64,000 nucleotides of DNA from NCBI GenBank assembly GCA_018466975.1, contig CM031556.1, positions 2,046,001 through 2,110,000 on the forward strand. Reading direction: 5' to 3'. The stretch's first letter is position 1; each line of letters opens with the position of its first letter. Both the position numbers and the translations under genes were made by a program. Shown piece after piece: positions 32,561-44,100 of the stretch. This DNA is from Sparassis latifolia (taxonomy: Eukaryota > Basidiomycota > Agaricomycetes > Polyporales > Sparassidaceae). The notes under the pieces were generated by a model. The model did not search any database and had not been told where the DNA came from. It saw nothing but the letters and a program-made list of their open reading frames with translations.

Positions 32561-32956
32561 TCATTTTCACGGTGACATGAGTCCGAAACCTACCTTCTTT
32601 TGAAATGGTAGAACATATGCCCCGTCATCTTGCTAAAGATTTTCGTGGCCTTCATCTCAAGCCCGCGTAGATCTCGCATCCGCTACCAGACTTTGATATC
32701 CTGTATCGAACTTCTTCGCGTTTGGTGACTTTGTACTTTTTCACACTGAGACGTCCGTTTCTCTGTTAAACTGTCCTTTTCGATACCGTCTGCACGTTCT
32801 CTCCGCTATCTATCTGCTCATTCTGATACATCAATTCCCTTGTAGTCGATGTATGGTACCTTTGTCCAGGTTCCCAATGTATGTATGTGCGATTGTGTCT
32901 AGCGTAAATAAATTACTCGAAATTGTAGCATCGGGTACACTATGTGTTGAGTTATT
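32561..32956. other. Intergenic region between convergent pal1 and his7
   Basis: No gene seen. The sequence is T-rich and carries AATAAA at 32907-32912, a possible poly(A) signal for pal1. Confidence 0.5.
32907..32912 (+). terminator. AATAAA polyadenylation-like signal after pal1
   Basis: AATAAA about 350 nt after the pal1 stop and shortly before the convergent his7 stop, in T-rich DNA. Confidence 0.3.
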
Positions 32957-34712
32957 CTACTTCCTGACATTGATGTGAGCTGCGGACAACGCTTCCTTGA
33001 CCTCCCCGATGGTCACCTCCTCGCGATGGAATATACCGGCAGCTAGAGCGGCCTCAGCCTTAGTCCATGTAAACACCTCCACGAAATGTTTCTCCCCACC
33101 AGCACCGCTGCTCGCTACCACGGGTATTTTCACATTCTTCCTGACGAGCGTGATGAGATCGGTATCGAAGCCAAGACCTGTCCCGTCGCGGTCGATGCTG
33201 TTGAGAACGATTTCCCCAGCGCCTAGCTTCTCCACGCCTTTGGCAAGCTGGACCACTGAGAGAGGCCGGTCCTCCCGTCCGCCTCGGACGGTGCACTGGT
33301 ACCACCACGCCTTACCGCGCTCGTTTTCCGAGCCATCTGGCTTGCCCAGAAGAAGCTCGTCCTTGTGTGGACCGTCGTAATCGGCATCGACGTAAACCCT
33401 CCTGGGGTCAATGGAGACCACGACCGCCTGCCGCCCATAGGCATGCGCAATGGTCTCGATCGCGCTTGTACCGTCTCCCTCTCCGATGCCCCCGTCGCGA
33501 GCACGCTCGCGCATCTTCTCCACGGCGAACACCGCCTCCGTGGCGATGCTGACCTTGTCTGCGCCTGCGCGGAAATATTCACCGGCCACTTCGAGCGCAG
33601 ACCGTTTCGTCCCATCCGGGTCCACCGTGTCCTTGATGCCACCGCCGATGGTAAGTGGCACGAAGACCTCCTCTGCGGCAGCACGCACGACGACGAGCAT
33701 GGGCTGGTCGAGTAAGGGCGAGTGGCGGAATGACGTAATATTCATGAGACACAACTCGTCCGCACCTGCAGCGTAGTAGCGCGCGGCGAGGGCGACAGGT
33801 TTGCCGAGGTTACGCACGGCACCAGCAGTGCGCGTGCGGAGCGAATCGGTGCCGTCTGCGGCCGTGGGAGCTTTCTCCCGGACATCATACTGGTCGCCCT
33901 TCGTTACAACGAGGTCCCCATCATCGTTCGACCGAACATCCATGCAAGCGATGATGCGCTTCGTGAAGCCATCCTTGGCTCTGGGGGGACGAGGAATGGG
34001 CGACGTGGGAGGCGCAAACATTCGGAATGATTCTTGTTCCCGTAACCACGCGTCCAGGATCCTCAGGCCCGCAACCCCAGACTTCTCGGGGTGGAACTGT
34101 GCGCCGAAGACATTGCCCTTTCGCACGGTGGCGTAGAAGACCTCTTGGCCGTACTGCGTGGTTGTATGAGCCCATTTCGCGGCCTCTACATTCTTCCAGT
34201 CGTATTTGGCACGATATGAGTGCACAAAGTAGTAGTAGGACGTTTCGTCCATGCCCTCGTGGATCCTGTCCGGGTCGAGAAATTCAGCAGAATTCCAGCC
34301 GATGTGGGGCACCGCCTTATCCGAGTTATCAAACTCCTCAATGACGCTTGGTATTATTCCTAAGCCTGAGGAAGAGGGGGATTCCGTGGACGATTGGAAC
34401 AACACCTGCATGCCGATGCATATTCCAAAATAAGGTCTGCCAGACTTGATGTACAGGCGGAGGGGCTCGAGAAAGCCTCTGCAAATTAGACCATCTATGG
34501 CGCTGCCAAAAGCCCCCACTCCGGGGAATATGAGACTCTAAACAGTTTGAAATAGTAGGTAACTTCGTTGGTAGAACTGACGGGAAACTGACGGTGGCTT
34601 TATCAAAATCCTCGAGGGACGATATCCATTTAAACTCATGGCCTAGTTTTTTGAGCGTGTTCGCTAAGCTGCGGACGTTTCCTGCGCCGTAGTCGAGGAG
34701 GTAGAGACCCAT
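32957..34712 (-). CDS. HIS7: Imidazole glycerol phosphate synthase, bifunctional (HIS7)
   Basis: Two exons (34593-34712; 32957-34537) give 566 aa, close to yeast His7 (552). The N-terminal glutaminase (HisH-like) has LLDYGAGNVRSL, FPGVGAFG, the nucleophile in FGICIGMQVLF (Cys) and catalytic His/Glu in GAQFHPEKSG. The C-terminal cyclase (HisF-like) TIM barrel has RIIACMDVR, PLTIGGGIKD, KVSIATEAV, VVSIDPRRVYVD and NSIDRDGTG. The enzyme makes imidazole glycerol phosphate and AICAR from PRFAR and glutamine in histidine synthesis. It is divergent from SER3/33 across 218 bp carrying two TGACTC elements. Confidence 0.97.
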
Positions 34713-34736
34713 GATGGAGAGTAGAAACTACTGGCC

Positions 34737-34819
34737 GAGTCATGATGATGGTAAGTGTTTGATCCAGAATCTAATCGGCCCAGGCGCCTGATCTGATCTT
34801 TTCGCAAGATGGCGAGTCA
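34737..34819 (-). promoter_or_regulatory. Two TGACTC (Gcn4/CPC1-type) elements between HIS7 and SER3
   Basis: TGACTC reads on the minus strand at 34737-34742 and 34814-34819. TGACTC is the core of the general amino acid control element bound by Gcn4 in yeast HIS promoters. Both flanking genes are amino acid biosynthetic. Confidence 0.5.
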
Positions 34820-34930
34820 ATTGAATTTGAAGGAAGACCTTCGCTTCGCCTGACTTTCGCGAACTCCTCGCTGAACTGATTCACACCCCGGTCCTTCCCT
34901 AGACGCCTTACTATTTCAACGACATTCAAG

Positions 34931-36390
34931 ATGACCGCTGCAATAAATATCCCCGCTTCACGCACTAACTTCAACGTCGTCTCTGCCTCCGTCTCCATGT
35001 CTCCCCCGACCTCCACCATTCACGAGCGATTACGCCGTGACTCGATAGGTTTGCCTGCTATTCGAGCCCCAAGGGTCTTGCATCCCATCGAGAACGAGGA
35101 TCTGAGGCTCCTTCTCCTCGAAAATATCAGCCAGGAAGCCGTCAAGGCTTTCCGTGCTCAGGGTTTCCATGTCGATCACTTCACCAAGGCGATGTCGGAG
35201 GACGAATTGCTGCAAAAAATCGGCTCCTACCATGCCATAGGCATTCGTAGCAAAACCAAAATTACAGAGCGTGTCATCAAGGCAGCCTCGAAGGTGAGCA
35301 TGGGGTTTCTCTTAGCAATTCAGAGTTCCCGCTGAGCTGGCACTGTTAGCTTCTGGTAGTTGGGTGCTTCTGCATCGGTACGAACCAAGTCGATCTCTTG
35401 ACCTCTGCAAAGGCTGGGATTCCCGTCTTCAACTCTCCGTTCTCCAACTCGCGCTCTGTCGCCGAGCTTGTGATGTCCGAGATCATTGCGCTCTCACGTC
35501 AGTACTTTCAGCGTGCCTGGGAGTTGCGCGAGGGTCTTTGGAACAAACAGTCCAAGGGTTGTTGGGAAGTTCGTGGCAAGACCCTCGGTATCATCGGGTA
35601 CGGACACATTGGCTCGCAGCTCTCCGTCCTCGCCGAGGCTTTCGGTATGCGCGTCGTTTTCTATGACGTCCTCAACATCATGCCTTTGGGCTCAGCACGC
35701 CAGCTTGACACCCTCACTGCTCTGCTCAACGACTCTGACTTTGTCACCCTACACGTTCCCGAGCTTCCCGAGACGACGAACATGATTTCCACCGAGCAGC
35801 TTGTCCAGATGAAGAAGGGCGCATATATCATTAATAACTCGCGCGGACGGGTTGTCGACATACCCGCGCTCATCTCGGCGCTCGAGAGCGGGCATCTCGC
35901 GGGTGCGGCGCTCGATGTTTACCCCGCGGAGCCGGGTTCGAACGGTTCTCCGTTTGATGACCAGCTCAACTCGTGGGCGAGCACACTCCGCTCAATCCCC
36001 AATGTGATCCTGACACCACATATCGGCGGCTCCACGGAGGAGGCGCAGCGCATGATTGGCGAGGAGGTCTCCTCTGCCTTAGGTCGCTACCTCAACTATG
36101 GCTCGACGGTGGGGTCGGTCAACTTCCCCGAGGTGGACCTACGCGCCATTACTGCCGAGCAGGGCACCCACGTTCGTGTATGCCATGTGCATAACAACAT
36201 CCCCGGTGTGCTCCGGCAGGTCAACGAGGTGCTGTCGCCGTACAATGTTGAGAAGCAGTACTCGGACTCGAAGGGCGACATTGCGTACCTCATGGCAGAT
36301 ATCGCAGACGTCAGTCCTACCGATGTCAATAAGCTGCGGGAGCTCATCAGCCAGACTAAGCCCAACATCCTCACGCGCCTGCTGGCGTAG
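34931..36390 (+). CDS. SER33: D-3-phosphoglycerate dehydrogenase (SER3/SER33 type)
   Basis: Two exons (34931-35293, 35350-36390) give 467 aa, matching yeast Ser3/Ser33 (469). The substrate domain (IGIRSKTKIT, GCFCIGTNQVDL, FNSPFSNSRSVAELV) precedes the NAD domain (GIIGYGHIGSQLSVLA). Catalytic elements are NNSRGRVVD, DVYPAEP and LTPHIGGSTEEAQ. A C-terminal ACT domain (VRVCHVHNNIPGVLRQVNE) probably senses serine. The reaction is 3-phosphoglycerate to 3-phosphohydroxypyruvate, the first step of serine synthesis. The ATG is supported by the fungal N-terminal extension rich in Ser/Thr. Confidence 0.96.
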
Positions 36391-36747
36391 CGCTTTCTTT
36401 CACCCCAATCTCCACATCTGCGCATGGTGGTTGGTTTCTTGTGGCTTTCTGCACTCGTGCTTCAGAAAAAGCCTGCATTCTACTGCGGCACCTGGAAGCC
36501 TGACGGCATTCATATTACTTATTGTATCCCCCATTCAACTGGACATCGTATTATTGCAGAAACTACATCCCTTGTATAGACACTAATCACCCCGCTCTGA
36601 CAATACGAATCTGTACTTTAGCGATGCTGTGCGTGCGGAGTGACATGATCTGGCTTATGTGATCTGGTGTAATACAACAATCGTACACTCGAAGTTGGGC
36701 ATTCACAAGGAAGGGAACCGCAGAGATGGCGACGAAGTCCAAGGCCC
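36391..36747. other. Intergenic region between convergent ser33 and rad51
   Basis: No supported gene; two 3' UTRs probably meet here. Confidence 0.5.
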
Positions 36748-38002
36748 TCATGCGTCTTCCTCTGGGTCTCCGATACCGCTCTGGAGGATAGCAAATTGAG
36801 TCTCGGACTCCGGTAGGCACGGCGAGTCATATATTTTGGCCTGGCGGTTAGCACCACGGCCCTTCTTCAATTGTATGCTATATTGCGATGAAGTCGCGTC
36901 AGAGATGGGCCTGACAGTGTGAGAGAAGGCGCGTTACCGGGTAGTGGATGCATGAGCTAAGATGTTTCCTCCGATCGGTTTCTTCTCGTTCGCCATGTAC
37001 GGGCCAGCCGATGCATCCGGGTTCGACATCACCTGGTTGGTCATGACAACGGCAATGCCAAACTTTGGGGTATGAATTAGTACAGCACGCCATTGCATTG
37101 AGCGCAAGCTTCGTACCTCATCGGCTAGCCGTTGCAAGGTGCGTAGGAACTTTCCCAGGTGTGTCTGACGCGCTGAAAGTTCACCGCGCCCGCTAAAGTC
37201 CGATCGGTAGAGAGCTGTGCACGAATCCACGACCAACAGGCAAAATCTGCCCGGGCCATGTCAGAGACGCGCGCACACAATGAGGTATGCTGGACGCATG
37301 CCCACCTCGATTCTGACATGAGTGCACTTGCCGACGCGAGGAGCTGGTACTGATGATCCGCGTTGTATGCCCTCGCGTACGCGACGTTGTCCAGGACTTC
37401 CTCCCCATTCAACCCCAACCTCTCCGCAACCGCGAGTAACCGCACCGGGCGGAAGGTACCCTCTGTGTCGATATAAAGGCACTTTCCCTCTCCGCCACCC
37501 ATATCTACAGGTAACTGGCACGTCACCGCGAGAGTATGGCATATCTGCGACTTTCCGGTTCGGAACTCGCCAAAGAGCTCGGTGATGGAGCCAGTTTCGA
37601 CGCCGCCCCCAAGAAGTGCATCAAGATTCTTGGATCCAGTGGTGATGTGTACGAGCTCAGAGCGACGCGCATGGACTTCTGTAGCGCTTTGGAATCCAAG
37701 CGGTATAATCTTGTGGGCTATGCCGATCACTTGAGTATCAGGGTGTATGGTGGAGGAATTGAGAACGCACCCTCTGCAATTATCTTGTCTGCTTTCTGTT
37801 CGGATATACCCTTAATCTGCATGAGAGCTTTCTTTGGCGTATATGCAACAGCTTCTACTGTGTGGAGTCCAGATTCTGCGAGTTTCTTGACGTCCTGAGC
37901 GGTGATGCCGGACTCCTGGAGCTTCTGCACGAGGAGGGGACCAGAGACCTGGACATCCTCTTCTTCTTCTTGGTTCTGCGAGGCCTGAGAGTGTGATGCC
38001 AT
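36748..38002 (-). CDS. RAD51: DNA recombinase Rad51
   Basis: About 340 aa. An acidic N-terminus ([12 protein letters not shown]) leads to the helix-hairpin-helix domain ([33 protein letters not shown]). The RecA core follows: [14 protein letters not shown], Walker [22 protein letters not shown], Walker [13 protein letters not shown], the loop 1 RGELSARQ and loop 2 region [14 protein letters not shown]. The final exon reads [17 protein letters not shown] to PEEDA. It forms filaments on single-stranded DNA for homologous recombination. The GRGELSARQ and [10 protein letters not shown] features favour Rad51 over Dmc1. The promoter is squeezed into 99 bp before the mitochondrial uL4 stop and includes CACGTG and ACGCGT. 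Confidence 0.95.
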
Positions 38003-38086
38003 GGTGAAGTACGACTGGGAGAGGGTGAAGTCTTGCTGGGGTTCGTCGGGGGTTCTGCAGAGTGGCCGCGCGCAGTCGCGTTCTAT

Positions 38087-38099
38087 CACGTGAACGCGT
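38087..38099. promoter_or_regulatory. CACGTG and ACGCGT in the rad51 promoter
   Basis: CACGTG (38087-38092) and ACGCGT (38094-38099) are separated by one base, 85-97 bp before the rad51 ATG on the minus strand. An MCB fits S-phase expression of RAD51, as in yeasts. Confidence 0.5.
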
Positions 38100-38101
38100 T
38101 C

Positions 38102-39206
38102 TCAACAGCAACTTGAACGAGTACTTCTAATCTCGAGCTTGAGTCCTCTATAGCTCTTTCCCCAGGCCAAGCGCTCTAGCGTGATAAACATTGTATGCAA
38201 TTGAATGTCAAGGACGCTACAATTCGTAGGAACGAGGGGGACAGACGGTTTCCTGAGTGTCTGCTCAAACCACTCCACCGCTGCGAGGTCGAGGATCACC
38301 CTAGGCCATTTCACCATATCATATACTCTCACATCCTCCGCTGTGATAGTCTCGACCTTGTAGATGTTGCAGCTGGCCCTCTTCAACCCTTCCGGTACTG
38401 TCTTGAGACCGGACACAAATAGCGCCTTTCTCCATCCGAGCTCATCGATCCTCTCAGCAAGCTCTCCAGTCTTTGCACCCGGCCAGTCCAAGCTTTCCAC
38501 AACACCAAGACAGTTCTCCTTCACCCGCGCACTCAGCGCAACGCGCATGCCCATCTGGAGGACCTTCCTGTTCAGTTTTGTAGCGAAGTCCCGGGGCTTC
38601 GGGCCAAACGCCACTCCTCCTCCGCGAAGCATAGGGCTCTGGCCGTCCCCAAGACGTGCCCTACCGCTGTGCTTTTGTGGCCGGATTTTGCGACCGGATC
38701 CACGCACCTCACCGCGTGTCTTCGTGCTGGCCGTTCCCTGTCGCAGAGAGTCCAGGTGGTGCACCACGCAAAGATGGAGAATGTCTCGGCGGATGGGATG
38801 TGCGAAAACAGAGGGATCCAGTTCAACGACGTTGTCAGACGCTGGCGGATCGTCTGCCTTGGGGCGTATTAGTGAAGACATCGTCAGGTACACCGGTTCG
38901 GCAAATGGTGACGCTGAGATCCATAAGTCCCATGTATCCTGGCCGACCGTGATGCACACACACCTTGGGAAGGACCTGCTGCATTGGCTGCAAAGACCTG
39001 ATTCAATGTTTGTGAAGGGGGAACCGCATCATGCTCAAGTTGCTGGACAAGTGGATTGACAAGTAGCGGGTCAGTGCTTGTCAGCGTCGACAAGCGACGA
39101 GACACCGCGAAAGGTGCAGACTATACGACAGTATACTTCAGCACTAGTGAAACGAACACGAGTGTTGACCCACCTGCCCCAGAGCCCTCCTGATCGCAGA
39201 CAACAT
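38102..39206 (-). CDS. YML6: Mitochondrial large-subunit ribosomal protein uL4m
   Basis: The first exon encodes MLSAIRRALGQ and the second continues SAPFAVSRRLSTLTSTD, together a good Arg/Ser-rich mitochondrial presequence. After an intron (GTGTGTG...CTCAG) the third exon carries the uL4 fold: RRDILHLCVVHHLDSLRQGTA, then TRGEVRGSGRKIRPQKHSGRAR with GGGVAFGPKPRDF, the classic uL4 loop. The product is about 330 aa. The first ATG (39206) is inferred: the second exon has no ATG in frame after an upstream TAG, while splicing at GTGGGT...GTATAG joins the frames. It is head-to-tail with rad51 and divergent from uS9. Confidence 0.88.
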
Positions 39207-39614
39207 GGGCAACAGGAGCTGGAGGAAACGGTGAGACTCAGAGCAGACACGGGCGCTAATTTGTGCCCGTGGGAGAATTTCCTGTGTCAGGGCTAAGCAG
39301 AGTCAACCGCCCGCACATCGACGACTCAATTTACAGAAGACCTCCGGAGGGTGAGTTTATGATTCCGAACCATCTTTCGTGCTCTGGGAGGACTATACTG
39401 TGTGGTTGCAACAATCTTCGCGTCAAAAACGCGGTGGAAAGAGATGGATCCGACCTGTTTGCCCTGGATGACGCCTAACTCGTTGTGGCATCCCTTGCAT
39501 CTTTTGGCTGTTGCTGTCGTGCATTTTTACTCTTCGACTGAACCCTGCTCCGGATTTGTGCTGAAACCTATATCGTATAGCCCATCGTAGGCCTCGATCT
39601 CCTCTCTCCACATA
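39207..39614. other. Divergent promoter region of uL4m and uS9
   Basis: 408 bp between two ribosomal protein genes, one mitochondrial and one cytosolic. Short frames show no similarity. No further signal identified. Confidence 0.5.
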
Positions 39615-40156
39615 ATGGCGTCAGTGAAGGCCGTCCAGACATTCGGCAAAAAGAAGGTACATTATTAGCTGTATTGGGTATGTGGTCTTATTCACTGTGT
39701 ATGAGCTAGACTGCTACTGCGGTGGCGCACGCGAAGGAGGGACGGGGACTCATCCACATAAACGGCTCGCCCATTAGCCTCCTCCAGCCTGAGCTCCTGC
39801 GCCTTAAGGTCTACGAGCCAATCCTCGTTGCTGGTGAGGAGTCGTTCGGCGTCATCGATATTCGCGTACGCGTGAAAGGTGGTGGACACACTTCGCAAGT
39901 GTACGCCATCCGCCAGGCGATCGCAAAGGCGCTCGTTGCGTACTATGCGAAGTACGTCGACGCGTACAGCGCGATGGAGCTGAAGAAGAAGCTGGTTGCG
40001 TACGACAGAACACTACTGATTGCGGACCCGAGGAGAATGGAGCCCAAGAAATTCGGCGGTGGTGGTGCCCGTGCGCGCAGGCAGAAGTCGTACGTACTAA
40101 TGCGTTTTTTCTTCTGCAACGCTGGGAGCTAATCACGTTTCCTTAGTTACCGTTAA
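39615..40156 (+). CDS. RPS16: 40S ribosomal protein uS9 (S16)
   Basis: Three exons (39615-39656, 39710-40089, 40147-40156) encode 143 aa, exactly the yeast S16 length. Features: [66 protein letters not shown] and the C-terminal RARRQKSYR that reaches the decoding centre. The last exon is only 10 nt and supplies the final Tyr-Arg; without it the invariant SYR ending is lost. Part of the small ribosomal subunit. Confidence 0.97.
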
Positions 40157-41148
40157 ACACTGTTTTCTGGCTGTTGATACACTTGCATTGTCATGTTTTC
40201 TTACCTCCTCACTTCTGTATGCCATGGCGATATGCAAAATCTATGACGAGCATACTACGCACATCAGGTCAACTTGTACAGCTACAGGAATGCAAAAACT
40301 CAGAATGCAATCAGCTCTGCTGTGCTCGGTGTGCGTCATGCATTGATGTCCTGATACTCCTATCATCGACTTGGGAGTAAGAGGCATATGCCTCAAACAT
40401 TCTGTGATCTGATCATTATTTGGATGCGACTGTGGTGTAAATTTATCTTGTGAGAATGTCTCGAATTTTTGGGTTTCTCAATGAAGAACGTTTCGTTCCC
40501 TTCTAAAATTTGAAGTAGTGTTTCGTTTGAGGTACCGAGACGAACTGAGGCTTATGATACGACTGGTGTCCAGGGCAACATGACAGTCATTTGCCTAGAT
40601 ACTGCCATAGGTACTCAGTCCGTGCAGATTTGGTGATCGCAACTTGTTCGCAAGCCGAGGAAAAGACGCGCGGCCACGTGCGAGTTTTGTGTGACGTAAC
40701 GCGACGCGTCGACAGCCACCCGCCGCTTTCTCCAAGACGAGTTCTGAGTTCTGATCAAGCGACCACATATATGTCGACGTCGCACATCTTTGAAGTAGGT
40801 CTTTCCAAAAATTCGTTTGTTTATGATACTCATATACCTCTGGGGTGATGTAGTATAGCAAAAGCAGCAGAGCAACTTGCCATGGGCCTTCACCGTGTAA
40901 AGGTACACCCATCGAGTTAGGAGCCCTGCGGTATGGAGAAACCACGTTCGGGGAGTACGGGGAGACTGTGCAGTGGAGACATTGGTACGATGCTGAATAC
41001 CTTGTATCTTTTCAATGTTTTGACATCGTTTTGGGTTGTCTTTCAGGGGATGCGTGACTCCAGAAATTTTGGGACGGTTGGCGACTGTGAAGTTAGAGCG
41101 TGTACCAGGATTTAACAAGCTCATGTCAGCACCCACCCGCGATCTTGA
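40157..41148. other. 1-kb intergenic region upstream of rad5-like gene
   Basis: No supported gene. It contains CACGTG (40675-40680) and ACGCGT (40704-40709). A long minus-strand frame crosses it but has no domain and no coding character. Confidence 0.5.
40675..40709. promoter_or_regulatory. CACGTG and ACGCGT upstream of rad5-like gene
   Basis: The two hexamers lie within 35 bp, but about 440-470 bp before the ATG at 41149, so a role depends on where transcription begins. Confidence 0.3.
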
Positions 41149-44100
41149 ATGCCACTGAAGCGTAATTCCCCTTATGACAGGTCCGCAGATCAGTCCAAAG
41201 TTCGGATAGCAGTTGGTCTGCGTCGCGTCGATCCTTCTGACGTTCCAGAAAGTGCCAAAGTGCCGAAGACTCTTGCTGGCGATGTGCACACTATTCCTGG
41301 TCCTAATGCACCTGAAACACCAGGTCCCAGCCAGAAGAAGAGAAAGGCCGCCTTTGAGGCTGCTACGGGCGCGTCGCTGACCCCGACTCAGGCAAGTTCG
41401 TCACAAGAGCCCGGCCCGCAGTCCCACCGCCGCATTTCTCAACAAGTATCCTCCGAAGTGATTGAGATCGAAGATGACGAAGAGGTTGTAGAAGAGGAAC
41501 CCAAGGACGAGTTGTATTGTATGATGAAGACTAGCATTGTCGGCGTACAGTATTACAAAGGTCGGTCTGAAACGCCTTCCGTACGGCTCCATGTATGCTG
41601 ACCCAACATACATCGCAGGGCTAGTAGGCCCTGGAGAAGAGGTCCGGCTTGTTAGGGAGCCGCACAACAAGTACGACAGGTAATGCTTGCTGTCTCACTC
41701 ATGGGGCTACTCTCACGCGAAGCTCAGGAATGCAATTCAAGTGAAGAACATAGGCAATACACAAGTTGGACATATCCCACGACAAATTGCCGCGAAGTTG
41801 GCACCTCTGATGGACCGCAACGTAATCACTGTTGAAGGTGTCATGCATGAGGGAAATCGTAAGACATTACATATGTTCAGTTGGTGGTAAATCAGCGTGC
41901 TGATTGTTGGTTAGTCACCGGCTTTAGTTATTCCCTTTCAATGTCGGTCTCGATTTTGCCTTTATGCCTCATTTCCTGACCCATTCTTAGGACTCTGAAA
42001 ATCTATGGCCCTTCCGACAAACGAGCTCATCTTGAGCCGCAACTCATATGGGCCACCCCTCAGCAAGGGGGATTCTCCAAACCGGTTAACGGGTGAGAAA
42101 GGTCCCCGGCGCTCCTGCTAACAGCAGTGTTCGCGTTCCATCATACTCGCAGCCTGTCGCGGGCCCCTCAAATCCGCAAGTACCCTCACATTATGCGAGT
42201 CAACGTCGTCCTGCCGGGATGACGGCTTCGCAGGTTGCCGCGCAACAAGAGGCAACGCGGAAACAGCAGGAGGCGCTACAGAAGGCGGCGGAGTTGCGCC
42301 AGATCTTGAACAATTTGGAGAAGGTGGATGACGAAGGCCGGCGTAGCTCATTACTCGATACTCTTTGTTCGGTCGACGACGTGCTCAACTTGCCGTTGCA
42401 CCCGAGCCCACCGGGCATTCAGAGTGGCGATTTGAAAGTCAACTTGCTGAAGCATCAGGTATGTTTATTTGTGTGCTATAGCACGCCGAATCCCTCGTCT
42501 CTAACATACCTTACAGAGTCAGGCTCTGCAATGGTGTATTGAACATGAGTACCCGGTGCTCCCGAAGAAGGAAACAGATAAGCCTGTGCAATTCTGGCAA
42601 CTGAGGAAGAACGGAAGCAAGGTAACGCCACTGCACAAGTTCTGCAGTATCTCATTAACTTTAATCTTATCAGAATTATTACTACAACAGTTTGTGCAGC
42701 CTGACTCACCTTGTCTTGTGATTGACTTTGTGCTGCAGTTGCTACCAAAACGCCTCAAGAAGCTGCTCCTTTTCTTGGAAGGGGTGCTCTATGCGCCGAC
42801 AGCATGGGTCTAGTACGCTTTTAACCACCAACGTTTGTCATTAACACACCGACGGTCTTTTTGTATTGCAGGGCAAGACGTTGACAATGCTATCTCTCAT
42901 CCTGGCCACGAGTGCCGATGTCCCAATAGACTATTCCAAGGCAACCCTGATAGGTACGACATATATGCAACGATCGCGGGGTGTCCGGCAGCGTTTCTCA
43001 TGTAAGCTTTACTTGCAGTGGTCCCACTCTCAGTCATGTCAAATTGGGAGAAGCAGATAGAAGATCATATACAGCCCGGAGTACTTACGTCCTGCGTGTA
43101 CTACGGGACGAGCCGCTCAATGACCGCAGCACAACTGAAAATTTACGATGTCGTCATTACGACTTACCAGACAGTTACCAAGGAGCATGGCGATCTCAGT
43201 GGCGCCAACGGAGGGGAACCTTCCAAGAAACGGAAGAAGATGGAGAAGGCGTTATTCGACGTTCAATGGAAGGTATGCACTCAGAATGATCAGAATGATT
43301 AGCTTGATTCGATGTAGCATCTATGATTCTGGTAGCGCGTAATACTCGACGAAGGCCATAATATCCGTAATCCTCGCACTAAGATGGCCAAAGCTGTCTG
43401 TGCTCTTAGTGCTCAGCGACGCTGGGTCTTGACCGGTACACCTATTGTGCGTGATGTTTATCTCTAAGAGGTGCATGTTGACTGACCTCATCACAGATTA
43501 ATTCACCAAAGGTATGTCACAAGCGGGTGCCTGGCTGCGTATATTTCTAAAATGTTATTAACAGGATCTTGGCTCCATCCTTACCTTTCTGCAAATCTGC
43601 CGACCTCTCGACAATGAAGATTTCTTCAAGCGGATGGTGCTGCGCCCGCTTAAGGATGGTCAGCCTGCTGGTGCTGAATTGTTGCGTGTATGTCTCGTTT
43701 TATCTATGTGACGATGTGAACTTCTTACTGGTAATTGTTCAGGGATTGATGAGTCACGTCTGCATTCGCCGTACCAAAGAGGCTGGTCTCCTAATTCTGC
43801 CCTGATATCTGCGAGCTGATGTTATGTGTGTTCCTCCAGATGCAAGATAGCGAGGGGAATACTCTGATCCCTCTGCCTCCCGTAAGTACATTTGTTGTCA
43901 CTCCACAATAGTACTGTCACTCCTCATCGCAGGTGGATATAACTCTCGTACCTGTCGCTCTCACGAGAGAAGCTAGGGTGTGTCCTACGCTCCATGAAGT
44001 TGATCCTTGCTCACATCAAATTCAGGAGCTATACGATGCAGTGGAGCAACTGTCCAAGGAACGTTTCAACAACCTAGTCGAACGTCATGGAGGGATACAT

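Noticed and set aside
40615..41289. 224-codon minus-strand open frame upstream of the rad5-like gene
   Set aside because: No domain or coding composition, overlaps the first exon of the rad5-like gene and its promoter motifs; likely chance.
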